Assembly: GCA_030647205.1 (NCBI GenBank)
Contig: JAUSJO010000002.1
Location: 248,001 to 312,000, forward strand
Direction of reading: 5' to 3'
Length of the DNA stretch: 64,000 nucleotides
Source of the DNA: a bacterium
Lineage (GTDB): Bacteria > Patescibacteria > CPR2 > UBA1875 > JAJYID01
The notes beneath the pieces are model-generated. The model was not told the origin of the DNA. It did not search any database and was given only the letters and a program-made list of their open reading frames with translations. The position numbers were made by a program, and so were the translations under genes. Below are positions 8,175-15,768 of the stretch, one piece after another (position 1 is the stretch's first letter; each line of letters starts with the position of its first letter).

Positions 8175-9922
8175 TCTTTCTCTTTGATTTCTTTTGTAAG
8201 TTTTTCAATCAATTTTTTGGTATCAATTTGTCCAAGGTCGCCGTTTTTTCGAGAGCGGACGGCTATTTTCTTTGATTTAACTTCTTTTTCGCCGAGAACT
8301 AGCATGTAGGGAATTTTTTGCATCTCTGCATTTCTGATTTTTTTACCAACAGACTCGTCTGAATCATCGAGCTCCACCCTTAGATCCGCATTCTTTAATT
8401 CTGACTCAACTCCGCGGGCAAACTTCTCAAACTTTTCTGAAACAGGGATTACTTTTACCTGAACGGGAGCCAGCCAGAGAGGGAAGTTTCCATTGTAATG
8501 TTCTGTTAAGATGCCGATAAATCTTTCCAGAGAACCGAAAATAGCCGCATGAATCATAACCGGAGTTTTTTTACTGCCATTCTCTGCGATATATTCAAGG
8601 CCGAATCTTTCAGGAAGCTGGAAGTCCAGCTGGATTGTCGCAAGCTGCCACTTTCTGCCCAGTGCATCCTCGATGTCTATATCTATTTTAGGTCCATAAA
8701 AGGCGCCATCATTTTCTTTGGTCTCATAGGATATTTTTTCTTTTCTTAATGCATTTTCAAGATTTTTTTCTGCCTTATCCCAGTCCTTCTTTTCTCCCAT
8801 GAAGTTGTCCGGACGAGTAGAGAAGTAGAACTGCGGTTTGATGTCAAAAATTTTATAATACTCTTTGACCATTTTGATCAGGGTTTCGATCTCGCTCTCA
8901 ACTTGCTCTTTGGTGCAGAAGATGTGGGCATCGTCTTGGGTTATATGTCTAACTCGGAACAGTCCGTTTAGCTGCCCTGACTTTTCATTTCTTAAAACTC
9001 TCCCGATTTCTGTGTATCTGACGGGTAAGTCTCTGTATGATCTGAGTTTTTCTTGGTAAATTTTAATGTTAAATGGGCAGTCCATGGGCTTTAAGACATA
9101 GGTTTCTTTCTCGACTTTGAAATGGAACATGTCCTCTTTGTAGTGGTCCCAATGGCCTGAGGTTTTCCAGAGAGTATTCTTAGCGAGTATCGGAGTCTGG
9201 ATTTCTTCATTGCCATATTTTTTGCGGACAGATTTTCCCAAGGATTCAAGCTCGTTCCAAATAATCATGCCTTTTGGATGCCAGAAGGCACTTCCCGGGG
9301 CCTCCGCATGGAATGAAAAGAGGTCAAGAGCTTGGCCAATCTTTTTGTGGTCTCTGTTTCGTGCTTCCTCCAGGTTTTTCAGATATTCGTCAAGTTCTTG
9401 CTGGGTTTCAAACGCATAGGCGTAGATGCGCTGGAGCATTTTGTTTTTTTCATCACCCTTCCAGTAAGCGCCTGCGGTATGTGAAAGTTTGAATATACCG
9501 AGTTTATTGGTTGAGTCGACATGCGGACCTTCACAGAGGTCAATAAACTCACCCGTTTTATAAAAACTGACTGATTTCTTGCCCCGAGAGTTTGGGGTGT
9601 TGCCTGCTTTTTCTAAGTCTTTGATTAGTTCTGTTTTATAAGGCTGATTGGCTTTCTTCGCAATTTTTAACGCCTCAGTTATTGGGACATCCTGACGCTC
9701 AAATTTCAAATTCTGTTTTACAATGTGTTTCATTTTCTTTTCGAGAAGCGGTAAATCCTCAGGAATTAAAGTTCTCGGAAGATCAAAGTCATAGTAAAAA
9801 CCATTATCTATTGCAGGACCGATGGCGAGTTTGCCTTCCGGGAACATATCTAAAACTGCCATTGCCAGCACGTGGCTTAGGCTGTGGCGCATAACTTCTA
9901 AATTATTTTTTTCTTTTGCCAT
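8171..9922 (-). CDS. thrS: Threonyl-tRNA synthetase lacking the TGS domain
   Basis: Charges tRNA-Thr. The 583-residue protein begins almost directly in the editing domain (MRHSLSHVLAMAVLDMFPEG, HxxxH at about 12-16), so the usual ~60-residue N-terminal TGS domain is absent. The second editing motif (KLSHTAGAYWKGD) and the class II core motifs are present (RVLRNEKSGQLNGLFRVRHITQDDAHIF), followed by the anticodon-binding domain (WLAPVQVKVIPVSEKFEKFA). The start is supported by AAGAGAG before the ATG and TATAAT further upstream. Loss of TGS is known in compact genomes and does not by itself mean loss of function. First gene of the thrS-PHP-malic enzyme run. Confidence 0.95.
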   Translation of the reverse strand: MAKEKNNLEVMRHSLSHVLAMAVLDMFPEGKLAIGPAIDNGFYYDFDLPRTLIPEDLPLLEKKMKHIVKQNLKFERQDVPITEALKIAKKANQPYKTELIKDLEKAGNTPNSRGKKSVSFYKTGEFIDLCEGPHVDSTNKLGIFKLSHTAGAYWKGDEKNKMLQRIYAYAFETQQELDEYLKNLEEARNRDHKKIGQALDLFSFHAEAPGSAFWHPKGMIIWNELESLGKSVRKKYGNEEIQTPILAKNTLWKTSGHWDHYKEDMFHFKVEKETYVLKPMDCPFNIKIYQEKLRSYRDLPVRYTEIGRVLRNEKSGQLNGLFRVRHITQDDAHIFCTKEQVESEIETLIKMVKEYYKIFDIKPQFYFSTRPDNFMGEKKDWDKAEKNLENALRKEKISYETKENDGAFYGPKIDIDIEDALGRKWQLATIQLDFQLPERFGLEYIAENGSKKTPVMIHAAIFGSLERFIGILTEHYNGNFPLWLAPVQVKVIPVSEKFEKFARGVESELKNADLRVELDDSDESVGKKIRNAEMQKIPYMLVLGEKEVKSKKIAVRSRKNGDLGQIDTKKLIEKLTKEIKEKE

Positions 9923-9981
9923 CTCTCTTGATTTACTAAATTATTATAACAAAAAATTACCTTTGTTGAAACTGAAAATTT

Positions 9982-10015
9982 AGATTAAGATACATTGGAA
10001 AATAGAGTCTCCACT
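9982..10015 (+). promoter_or_regulatory. Possible promoter of cupredoxin operon
   Basis: TTGAAA, a 17-nt spacer and a weak GATACA-like -10 lie about 40 nt before the ribosome-binding site of the cupredoxin gene. Confidence 0.35.
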
Positions 10016-10058
10016 GGTAACATGAGAACTAAGAAAAATAATTGAAAGGAGAAGATGT

Positions 10059-10439
10059 ATGAAAAAACCAATGGTTGCGCTTATTGTTGTGATCCTCCTA
10101 GCTGCCGGAGTGGGCGCTTATTTTCTCTTGGGTTCCAGCTACAAGCAGAAAAGTCCGGAAGTGAAGTTGCCCAGTGAACAGACAAATGTGCCGAAAGAAA
10201 AAAATACTATTAGCATTAAAGATTTTGTATTTAATCCCGACACTTTGACAGTGAAAGTCGGTGATATTGTAACTTGGAGAAATGATGACGGGGTAGTGCA
10301 CAGTATTAAATCCACCGACTTCAGTTCGCCGAATATAAAGAATGGAGATACTTTTAAATTCCAATTTGTAAAGGCGGGTACGTATGAGTATAACTGTGGA
10401 ATACATCCTTACATGAAGGGCAAGGTTGTGGTAGAATAA
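10059..10439 (+). CDS. Cupredoxin (plastocyanin-like) membrane-anchored protein
   Basis: A type-1 copper protein of 126 residues. Residues 5-25 are a signal anchor (VALIVVILLAAGVGAYFLLG). The cupredoxin fold follows, with the first copper His in DDGVVHSIKS and the Cys-His-Met ligand loop YNCGIHPYMKG near the C-terminus (C-x2-H-x2-M). It should act outside the membrane as a one-electron carrier or copper binder. GAAAGGAG precedes the ATG. The next gene starts 4 nt after the stop and mscL follows, so they probably form a three-gene transcript ending at the terminator at 11041. No copper exporter or oxidase is seen nearby. Confidence 0.88.
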   Translation: MKKPMVALIVVILLAAGVGAYFLLGSSYKQKSPEVKLPSEQTNVPKEKNTISIKDFVFNPDTLTVKVGDIVTWRNDDGVVHSIKSTDFSSPNIKNGDTFKFQFVKAGTYEYNCGIHPYMKGKVVVE

Positions 10440-10443
10440 GCTT

Positions 10444-10668
10444 ATGATTCATAGTATCGCTTATCATATGATTTACGGAAAGCCGCTCATAGCGTATATG
10501 GGTATTTTGACTTTGTCATCACTCCTTTTTACCGCTTTTATTTCCGTTTCAAATGTAAAATTCAACTATCACTTGATTCCATTTAAGTGGCATCCGAGAG
10601 TGGCGGCTGTGACCATAACTTTAGCACTAGTTCATGCAACTCTTGGTGTCGGATCATATTTTTTCTAA
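10444..10668 (+). CDS. Small two-helix His-rich membrane protein
   Basis: A 74-residue integral membrane protein of unknown family. Hydrophobic segments cover about 17-36 and 54-72. His residues stand near the membrane borders (MIHSIAYH, NYHLIPFKWHP, LALVHATLG), an arrangement seen in small b-type cytochrome subunits. Haem binding is therefore possible but unproven. It starts 4 nt after the cupredoxin stop, which suggests co-expression and perhaps a shared redox role. The ribosome-binding site is weak, consistent with translational coupling. Confidence 0.6.
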   Translation: MIHSIAYHMIYGKPLIAYMGILTLSSLLFTAFISVSNVKFNYHLIPFKWHPRVAAVTITLALVHATLGVGSYFF

Positions 10669-10687
10669 AATCAAAAAGGAGAGCATA

Positions 10688-11020
10688 ATGATAAAAAAAC
10701 ATGTAGAAGGATTCAGAGAGTTTATTATTGAAAATGGCGTAGTCGGTCTTGCTATAGGTTTTGTTTTGGCAGGAGCGGTCACAAAGCTTGTGGCAGCACT
10801 TGTGACTGATATGATCAACCCGTTCGTTGGTCTTATCCTCGGACAAACTAAAGGCATTGAGAAGCTGACTTTTCACGTTGGTTCCGCAACCATCTTACTC
10901 GGAAGTTTCATAAGCGCGATTATCGATTTCACAATCGTTGCGCTGGTAGTATACTTTGGATATAAGTGGCTAAAACTTGAGAAGCTAAAGAAACAAGACG
11001 AAGAGAAAAAGAAGAAATAA
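10688..11020 (+). CDS. mscL: Large-conductance mechanosensitive channel
   Basis: Pressure-relief channel against hypo-osmotic shock. The 110-residue product has the MscL plan: N-terminal amphipathic helix (MIKKHVEGFREFIIENGVVG), TM1 with LAIGFVLAGAVTKLVAALVTDMINP, a short periplasmic loop, TM2 (AIIDFTIVALVVYFGYKWL) and a charged helical C-terminus. The start at 10688 is chosen because AAGGAG lies 6 nt upstream and because the protein then begins as in known MscL. An upstream in-frame start would overlap the previous gene. Confidence 0.95.
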   Translation: MIKKHVEGFREFIIENGVVGLAIGFVLAGAVTKLVAALVTDMINPFVGLILGQTKGIEKLTFHVGSATILLGSFISAIIDFTIVALVVYFGYKWLKLEKLKKQDEEKKKK

Positions 11021-11040
11021 AACAGAAAATTGGGAAACAA

Positions 11041-11066
11041 AAAGAGCACTTAAGTGCTCTTTTTAA
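11041..11066 (+). terminator. Intrinsic terminator after mscL
   Basis: Perfect palindrome AAAGAGCACTTAAGTGCTCTTT followed by T-rich DNA. It can also serve the convergent gene at 11080. Confidence 0.85.
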
Positions 11067-11079
11067 GTCAGTCTAATAT

Positions 11080-12099
11080 TTATTTTAAGCATTCTATGAG
11101 TTCTGTCAGATCTATTTTTAGTGGTTCCTGATCGTTGTATATCCACATCTTTTCTCGAATGATCTTGCCCTGAAATTTATCACCTAGTTTTTCTCTAATC
11201 TTTTCACTATCAATATTTTTTTCTTTGAGAGTTACCGCGAAGCTTTTGTCTGGAGTGAAGTTGACTATGCCGTCATATTTTACATAAGCAGCTGAAGCGC
11301 CGACACGAAGTTCATTTCCTTCATTTATGAGTATTTTTCCGTATTCGGTTTCAACAACCTTGCCTTCACTTGCCATACTTTCCATTTTCTTCATTGCATC
11401 ATCAACTATCTTTTGTTGGTTTTCTGCAACTTCGCGTAGTCCATAGTCCTCAAACTCCTCAGGAGTCAGCTCGTCAAGTGGAGACTCATGTTTGGTGAAG
11501 TAGGAAAGAAGTTTGTTAAAGTCGAGATGCCTTTGGACTCCTATGATAGTTTTCCCGCTTCTTAAGAATTCTGCTTGTGGGATTAACCTATTGTCCATTT
11601 TCGTTACAAAATCGACCGTTCTATCCAGAGATTCACTTCTCTCGAGTAGTTTCAAGTCGGCTAAGACGTTGTACATGATTTCTGCTGAGGAAGTAATGGT
11701 TTTGTTCTCAGAAGTATGATGATCGAATATTGCCGTATCCGTTTCTTTGTCATAGCTGACTCCCAGTTTATCTCCAGTATCAAAGTTTATCCTTCCTTCT
11801 TCGACTGTTCCCGGTTTGATATATTTTATATCAGAAGCATCTATGCCAGCTTTCTCTAGAAGTTCTATAGTGGTTCTACCATCCAAGTCTGTGTAAGGCT
11901 GTAATTTTCTTCCTCCTGATTCCTCGTCATAGGCCATAACGCCGGAAACGGCAAACTCTTTCCAGAGTTCCCGGGTTTTCCTACTAAATCTTTCATCTCC
12001 TTCTTTTTCGGTGAGAGCATTTAGTTCATCGTAGGAGCCTATCTTATTGAGAGTAATCTCGGCTGCATTTCTAGAATTTGCGAATTCTTTTGATTCCAT
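11080..12099 (-). CDS. DHH-like phosphoesterase-related hypothetical protein
   Basis: A 339-residue protein of uncertain family. It has a DxD-type segment (YTDLDGRTTIELL), an acidic GxxG-type turn (INFDTGDKLGVSY), the DHH-like triplet IFDHHTSENKTITSSAEIMY around residue 130, and KMDNRLIPQ around 169. These resemble the spaced Asp/His metal ligands of DHH phosphoesterases, with a C-terminal domain that could parallel DHHA1. The start has AAGGAG 7 nt upstream. It lies just beyond the tRNA-Leu 3'-end copy at 12126-12150. DHH membership is my inference and the substrate is unknown. Confidence 0.6.
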   Translation of the reverse strand: MESKEFANSRNAAEITLNKIGSYDELNALTEKEGDERFSRKTRELWKEFAVSGVMAYDEESGGRKLQPYTDLDGRTTIELLEKAGIDASDIKYIKPGTVEEGRINFDTGDKLGVSYDKETDTAIFDHHTSENKTITSSAEIMYNVLADLKLLERSESLDRTVDFVTKMDNRLIPQAEFLRSGKTIIGVQRHLDFNKLLSYFTKHESPLDELTPEEFEDYGLREVAENQQKIVDDAMKKMESMASEGKVVETEYGKILINEGNELRVGASAAYVKYDGIVNFTPDKSFAVTLKEKNIDSEKIREKLGDKFQGKIIREKMWIYNDQEPLKIDLTELIECLK

Positions 12100-12125
12100 T
12101 TATTTCTCCTTATGTAGAAAATATT

Positions 12126-12150
12126 TTGGTGCCGCGGAGAGGACTCGAAG
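12126..12150 (-). repeat. Copy of tRNA-Leu 3' end (attachment-site-like remnant)
   Basis: Twenty-five bases identical to 12278-12302, covering the CCA end, the acceptor 3' strand and half of the T arm of the neighbouring tRNA-Leu, in the same orientation and 152 bp away. Duplicated tRNA 3' ends are the usual footprint of tyrosine-recombinase integration. No integrase is present, and the sequence between the copies holds no gene. A decayed tRNA copy is the alternative. Confidence 0.7.
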
Positions 12151-12278
12151 CAGTATCACTGCTTTTTAAGTTTCTTCCTCGATACTTATGTTATTTTGGG
12201 ATTCTTTTTATAAAATTAAGAAATTATTTTCCTAGGCAGTTACAGAGGTTCTCGCCACCTCCTTGCAAACAATTTCTT

Positions 12279-12365
12279 TGGTGCCGCGGAGAGGACTCGA
12301 ACCTCCACGAGATTGCTCCCACTGGTCTCTGAAACCAGCGCGTCTACCAGTTCCGCCACCGCGGC
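12279..12365 (-). tRNA. tRNA-Leu(CAG)
   Basis: An 87-nt class II tRNA with encoded CCA. The acceptor stem GCCGCGG pairs with CCGCGGC and the D arm reads TGGCGGAACTGGTAGACGC. The anticodon loop TTCAGAG lies between CTGGT and ACCAG (anticodon CAG), followed by a long variable arm and the T loop GGTTCGAGTCC. It decodes CUG. Confidence 0.95.
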
Positions 12366-12397
12366 ATGCAAGATATTTTAGCAAAATTTTGGTAAAG

Positions 12398-12430
12398 AAA
12401 AAAGCGGAGTTTTTAAAACTCCGCTTTTTG
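12398..12430. terminator. Bidirectional terminator between tRNA-Leu and MFS gene
   Basis: AAAGCGGAGTTT paired with AAACTCCGCTTT, with A and T runs on the two sides. It would mainly terminate the minus-strand MFS gene. Confidence 0.8.
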
Positions 12431-12434
12431 GGGT

Positions 12435-13622
12435 TTAGATTCTTTTTCCGTTTTTACCTAAAATTATTGCTGCAATAATTAGGAAAGAACCGGAAAGAAT
12501 CCATGTCAGGGGGATAGAAGTGGTTTGCGCGAGAAGACCACTCACTATGAGACCGCCAGCACCTCCGATGTGATGCGATATCGACTCAAAGGAGATGAGA
12601 GTGGCTCTTTCTTTCGAAGGAATATTATCGTTGAGATAAGCATCCTTGATCGGAGTGAAAGCTCCTCGGGCAACTTCATGCGACAAAAATAGCAAAATAG
12701 CTATTTGGTAGGAGCTAAAATACGCCGTTATTACTATCGCCACACCAATCATTGCCTGCGATACAACGAGGGCCATTCTCTCATCTCTTACTTTCTTTAG
12801 GAGCAGAGAAGATAGGGAAGAACCGATTATGATACAGACTGATATCCCGACATATAGAAAACCAAAGGAGGTTTTGCTATCGAAATGTTGAGAAAAGAGA
12901 GGCTGCCATTGCATATTCGGTGCTTGTAGTGCGAAGAACTGAACGGCGCTGACGAGAATAATGAACCTTATCGCCTTATTCTTTACTCCGTATCTGATGC
13001 TGTTTGCAGTCGTTGTCCTCATTGACCTTAGTCCTTCCCTGAAAGAGAACTTTTCCCTGACAAAATACTCCTCTTTCATGAGAAAGATAGCCAGTACTCC
13101 CGCTACGAAGGTCGTAATCCCGCCGGCGATCCATGGCAGGGCCAGGTTCTTATCGGCGAGAAAAGCACCCGCAAGAGCTCCAACTATTGTTGCCCCTTGG
13201 GCGAATTGCTGTTCTTTTTTGAAAATAGGCTGAATCGGTTCGGCATAGTCGTAGTATTTGAGTCGATCAACTACCCATGCCTGGAAGGCACCACTTTCAA
13301 ATGTTCTTGCGACAGCACCTATGGCTTCTGCTAAAACAAAAAACCAAATACCGTTAGAGCCGGCATAAACAAACAGGCTGATAGAAAAGAGAAAGCATGA
13401 TATTATGAACGATACTTTCCTCCCAAAAACATCAGCGACAACTCCGGTTGGGATTTCACAGATAAACAAGGTGGTAAAGAACACGCAGTTTACTAGGTTT
13501 ACCTCAAAAAGATTTAATCCTTTCGAGATAAGGAACATCACATATGTTGCCGATATGAAAGATATTCCCAAAGCCATAACTACCTTGAGCAGCAAGTACA
13601 ATCTGATTGTTTGTTTAACCAT
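12435..13622 (-). CDS. Major facilitator superfamily transporter
   Basis: A 395-residue permease with about 12 hydrophobic segments. The MFS signature in the loop between helices 2 and 3 is visible (GVVADVFGRKVSFI, about 59-72), and a second-half counterpart (SLLLKKVRDERMALV) is present. The central loop carries YFVREKFSFREGLRSMR. It resembles drug/H+ antiporter or sugar-type MFS proteins, but the substrate cannot be assigned. AAAGGAG is 7 nt before the ATG. The minus-strand terminator at 13676-13706 lies upstream and separates it from the tiny gene at 13733. Confidence 0.85.
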   Translation of the reverse strand: MVKQTIRLYLLLKVVMALGISFISATYVMFLISKGLNLFEVNLVNCVFFTTLFICEIPTGVVADVFGRKVSFIISCFLFSISLFVYAGSNGIWFFVLAEAIGAVARTFESGAFQAWVVDRLKYYDYAEPIQPIFKKEQQFAQGATIVGALAGAFLADKNLALPWIAGGITTFVAGVLAIFLMKEEYFVREKFSFREGLRSMRTTTANSIRYGVKNKAIRFIILVSAVQFFALQAPNMQWQPLFSQHFDSKTSFGFLYVGISVCIIIGSSLSSLLLKKVRDERMALVVSQAMIGVAIVITAYFSSYQIAILLFLSHEVARGAFTPIKDAYLNDNIPSKERATLISFESISHHIGGAGGLIVSGLLAQTTSIPLTWILSGSFLIIAAIILGKNGKRI

Positions 13623-13675
13623 TTTTCATCTCCTTTACTTTTGGAATGAACTCTAGATAAGTGCGCTAAAATCAA

Positions 13676-13706
13676 AAGCGCCTCGGCTTATCTAGCCGAG
13701 GCGCTT
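13676..13706 (-). terminator. Intrinsic terminator of the small 13733-13861 transcript
   Basis: GCGCCTCGGCT-5 nt-AGCCGAGGCGC forms a strong hairpin. On the minus strand it is followed by TTTTGATTTT. Confidence 0.85.
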
Positions 13707-13732
13707 CGTATAATTAAATTAAAAAAGTATGT

Positions 13733-13861
13733 TTAACTCATATTTATATAAAGACCGCCTTGGCCAGACAAATTATTGAATTTATCCCATGCATAGGAAA
13801 GAGTGCCGACGTGAATCGGGTTCATAAACTTTCTATTTACTTGGCAGTTATTTATATTCAT
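13733..13861 (-). CDS. Putative 42-residue leaderless small protein (or small RNA)
   Basis: A 42-codon frame beginning MNINNCQVNRKFMNPIHVG and ending SGQGGLYINMS, of no known family. It sits in its own transcription unit. TTGATA-N17-TATAAT (13871-13899) lies 9 nt before the ATG, and a strong terminator follows at 13676-13706. There is no Shine-Dalgarno, in line with the leaderless genes of this window. With only one Cys, no TM helix and low hydrophobicity, it is not an obvious toxin. The unit could equally encode a ~190-nt regulatory RNA, so coding status is uncertain. Confidence 0.45.
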   Translation of the reverse strand: MNINNCQVNRKFMNPIHVGTLSYAWDKFNNLSGQGGLYINMS

Positions 13862-13870
13862 AACATGTTG

Positions 13871-13899
13871 ATTATAGCATAAACTTCTTAAAATATCAA
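13871..13899 (-). promoter_or_regulatory. Promoter of the small leaderless unit
   Basis: TTGATA, 17-nt spacer with TGC extension, TATAAT on the minus strand. This is one of the best promoter matches in the window. Confidence 0.8.
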
Positions 13900-13969
13900 A
13901 TGGTGGACTCTGTAGCGCGTTATCCGAACTTTAATATTTGGGGCAGCGGTAAAGAATATTTCTTCATAA

Positions 13970-14004
13970 AAAGAAAGCGACCCCTTACAGGGCGCCTTCT
14001 TTTT
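13970..14004 (-). terminator. Terminator after macrodomain gene
   Basis: AAGAAGGCGCCCTG and its paired CAGGGGTCGCTTTC-type arm form a hairpin with a T run on the minus strand, about 20 nt after the stop codon. Confidence 0.7.
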
Positions 14005-14022
14005 ATCTGGTTGGCTCTGGGA

Positions 14023-14541
14023 TTAGATTCCCAGTTCCTCCCGTAGAAGTGCTTCTGTCGAGGGGTCGTTGTAAACGACAATAGTGATCTCTTTTAAGTG
14101 ATTGTACCAGCCGTTAGCCTCAAAGGTGAGAATGCCGATGACCATTTCCTTAATGGCTTTGTCCGGACTCTCAACTTGGTTCTTCATAACACCCATTCTG
14201 ATAGTCGGGATAGTTACCGTTTCATAGCCTGCATGGTCTGCTGCTTCGAGACCCGCTTTCACGATGTTGCGAAGTGGCTGCTGGAGGTCGTCGATTACAA
14301 AGATTACGTCTCCGAATTCTCCATCATGCTGAAGCTCGGCATGTACCGCAATCGCCTGACCATCTTCAAGCCCTTCTTTAAGGGCAAGAGCAGCTTGATT
14401 GTGGAACATATTCCCAGCGGTATTCATAATAACTCCATCAATACCGCCAAACCAGAAACCGCCGGAATTGATCGCGGTTATCAAAGCATCTGCTTTGACT
14501 GAAGCGATGTCTCCACTTGTTACCTGGACGTTTAGGTTCAT
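14023..14541 (-). CDS. Macrodomain protein
   Basis: A 172-residue single macrodomain, predicted to bind ADP-ribose or related nucleotides and possibly remove ADP-ribose. It opens MNLNVQVTSGDIASVKADAL, then ITAINSGGFWFGGIDGVIMNTAG (ligand-binding loop 1 with a Gly-rich stretch), and later ETVTIPTIRMGVM (usually PAIGTGxxG in the family, here changed). The altered second loop makes catalytic activity uncertain. The start at 14541 is preferred over one 10 codons upstream because AAAAGGAG precedes it by about 10 nt. A clean promoter (TTGACA-N17-TATTAT, 14588-14616) and a terminator make it monocistronic. Confidence 0.8.
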   Translation of the reverse strand: MNLNVQVTSGDIASVKADALITAINSGGFWFGGIDGVIMNTAGNMFHNQAALALKEGLEDGQAIAVHAELQHDGEFGDVIFVIDDLQQPLRNIVKAGLEAADHAGYETVTIPTIRMGVMKNQVESPDKAIKEMVIGILTFEANGWYNHLKEITIVVYNDPSTEALLREELGI

Positions 14542-14587
14542 AAGGATCCATCTCCTTTTCTGAATTATCATTGGATACTTGGTCTAG

Positions 14588-14616
14588 ATAATAACATAAA
14601 TACTGTTATTTGTCAA
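14588..14616 (-). promoter_or_regulatory. Promoter of macrodomain gene
   Basis: TTGACA, 17-nt spacer, TATTAT on the minus strand, giving a leader of about 40 nt. Confidence 0.8.
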
Positions 14617-14631
14617 CAGCTTTGTTAAATA

Positions 14632-14655
14632 AAAAATACTCAGTTTTACTGAGCA
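14632..14655 (-). terminator. Terminator after tRNA-Val
   Basis: CTCAGT-3 nt-ACTGAG hairpin followed on the minus strand by TATTTTTTATTT. Confidence 0.65.
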
Positions 14656-14721
14656 CGAAAACTTGAGCCTAGTTTTTACTTTATAATGTTTAAAACAAAA
14701 AACCTCAATAAGACATATTTC

Positions 14722-14798
14722 TGGTGGGCTTGCGCAGACTCGAACTGCGGACCTCTACGATGTCAACGTAGCGCTCTAACCAACTGAGCTACAAGCCC
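14722..14798 (-). tRNA. tRNA-Val(GAC)
   Basis: A 77-nt cloverleaf with encoded CCA. The acceptor GGGCTTG pairs with CAAGCCC and the D arm reads GCTCAGTTGGTTAGAGC. The anticodon loop TTGACAT lies between CTACG and CGTAG (anticodon GAC), and the T loop is GTTCGAGTC. Confidence 0.95.
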
Positions 14799-14844
14799 GA
14801 AACTAGTATTGAATTATATAGAAAATAAGGTAAAAAATCAATTG

Positions 14845-14875
14845 AAAAAGCGGCTGGGATACAGCCGCTTTTTGA
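14845..14875 (-). terminator. Terminator after 231-aa gene
   Basis: AAAAAGCGGCTG-4 nt-CAGCCGCTTTTT hairpin directly downstream of the minus-strand gene at 14889. Confidence 0.85.
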
Positions 14876-14888
14876 TAGGTGATTGGAG

Positions 14889-15584
14889 TTAGCCAACATT
14901 TGTCGGCTTTTTTGTCTCAGCATTCATAATACCCCAGAAAGTATGTAGCATCTCATCAAAGCCCCGCATGGAACTGATAGTAGTGCTTATATCTGCCATG
15001 CTTGGCGGATGTTCCTCATTAAGCATTCTTTCTTTCATTGCCCGGAGTATGTGTTCGACACTCTCGATGTTTCTCTGCGCCCGTTCAAGCATACTGACTC
15101 TGTGTTCTTCGGAAATATTCTCCCTTCGACGGCCTGACTTCCTGCGAAGCAGAAGGTCCATATCCATGCTGATAGTTTTCATTCCTACAAAGAAGATGTC
15201 TAGGGTTTTCCAGAATCTTAACTCAGTGTGGACGAAAGATTCAACTTCTAGACCAGCAAGGATTCTTTGTAGAGAAGTGAACTCATCATGGTTGTGCTTT
15301 AGGAAGTTCTCCGTTTTGAGTCCGGCTGCTCGACCCTCTTCTTTCAGAAAGTCTATCTCAAAGGATCTCATTATGTCGTTTGCTGCCAGGTATTTGTCTT
15401 CTCTTCCTCCCGCAATTTCTCCGTCAGGTCCTTTGAACCAGTAGGGTGCGTAGTTCGGACCAAAAAGTTCTCGGTTCTCGGGGCTTACTTCTTCCGGACC
15501 AATAATCCCGTAAGCCTCTAGCATGTTTGCCACAACATCTCTTTGCGCTAAGTCATACTGATTTATTCCCCCAAGTAGTGCCAT
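14889..15584 (-). CDS. Hypothetical mostly helical protein
   Basis: A 231-residue protein I do not recognise. It begins MALLGGINQYDLAQRDVV, has a Gly/Pro/Tyr segment (NYAPYWFKGPDGEIAGG), and then is almost entirely charged helices (KTISMDMDLLLRRKSGRRRENISEEH, RAQRNIESVEHILRAMKERML). No TM helix and no Cys are seen. The start at 15584 is set by AAAGGTGG 8 nt upstream. It is a stand-alone unit with promoter TTGATT-N17-TATACT and a terminator, divergent from the PucR-type regulator at 15769. Confidence 0.65.
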   Translation of the reverse strand: MALLGGINQYDLAQRDVVANMLEAYGIIGPEEVSPENRELFGPNYAPYWFKGPDGEIAGGREDKYLAANDIMRSFEIDFLKEEGRAAGLKTENFLKHNHDEFTSLQRILAGLEVESFVHTELRFWKTLDIFFVGMKTISMDMDLLLRRKSGRRRENISEEHRVSMLERAQRNIESVEHILRAMKERMLNEEHPPSMADISTTISSMRGFDEMLHTFWGIMNAETKKPTNVG

Positions 15585-15638
15585 CAGAAAAACCACCTTT
15601 CAAAAGGTTGATTGTTTTGTCTTTAAGAGCTCCCTCGT

Positions 15639-15668
15639 TGGGGAAAGTATAAGTGATATTTAAATACA
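15639..15668 (-). promoter_or_regulatory. Promoter of the 231-aa gene
   Basis: TTGATT, 17-nt spacer, TATACT on the minus strand. Confidence 0.65.
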
Positions 15669-15682
15669 AATCAACAAAAATA

Positions 15683-15711
15683 TTGACAACGGGGGAAAGT
15701 AGTGCTAACAT
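15683..15711 (+). promoter_or_regulatory. Promoter of first PucR-type regulator
   Basis: TTGACA, 17-nt spacer containing a G5 run, TAACAT, about 58 nt before the ATG at 15769. Confidence 0.65.
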
Positions 15712-15768
15712 AAGAGTCCTTTTGGATGTTTTCACAAAGCGAGAATATTAAAATAGCAGGATTTACAA

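Noticed and set aside
12160..12265. Second complete tRNA gene between the tRNA-Leu 3' copies
   Set aside because: A GGAGGTGGCGAGAACC stretch looks slightly like a tRNA-Leu 5' end, but no anticodon arm or D arm can be drawn. At best it is a decayed copy.
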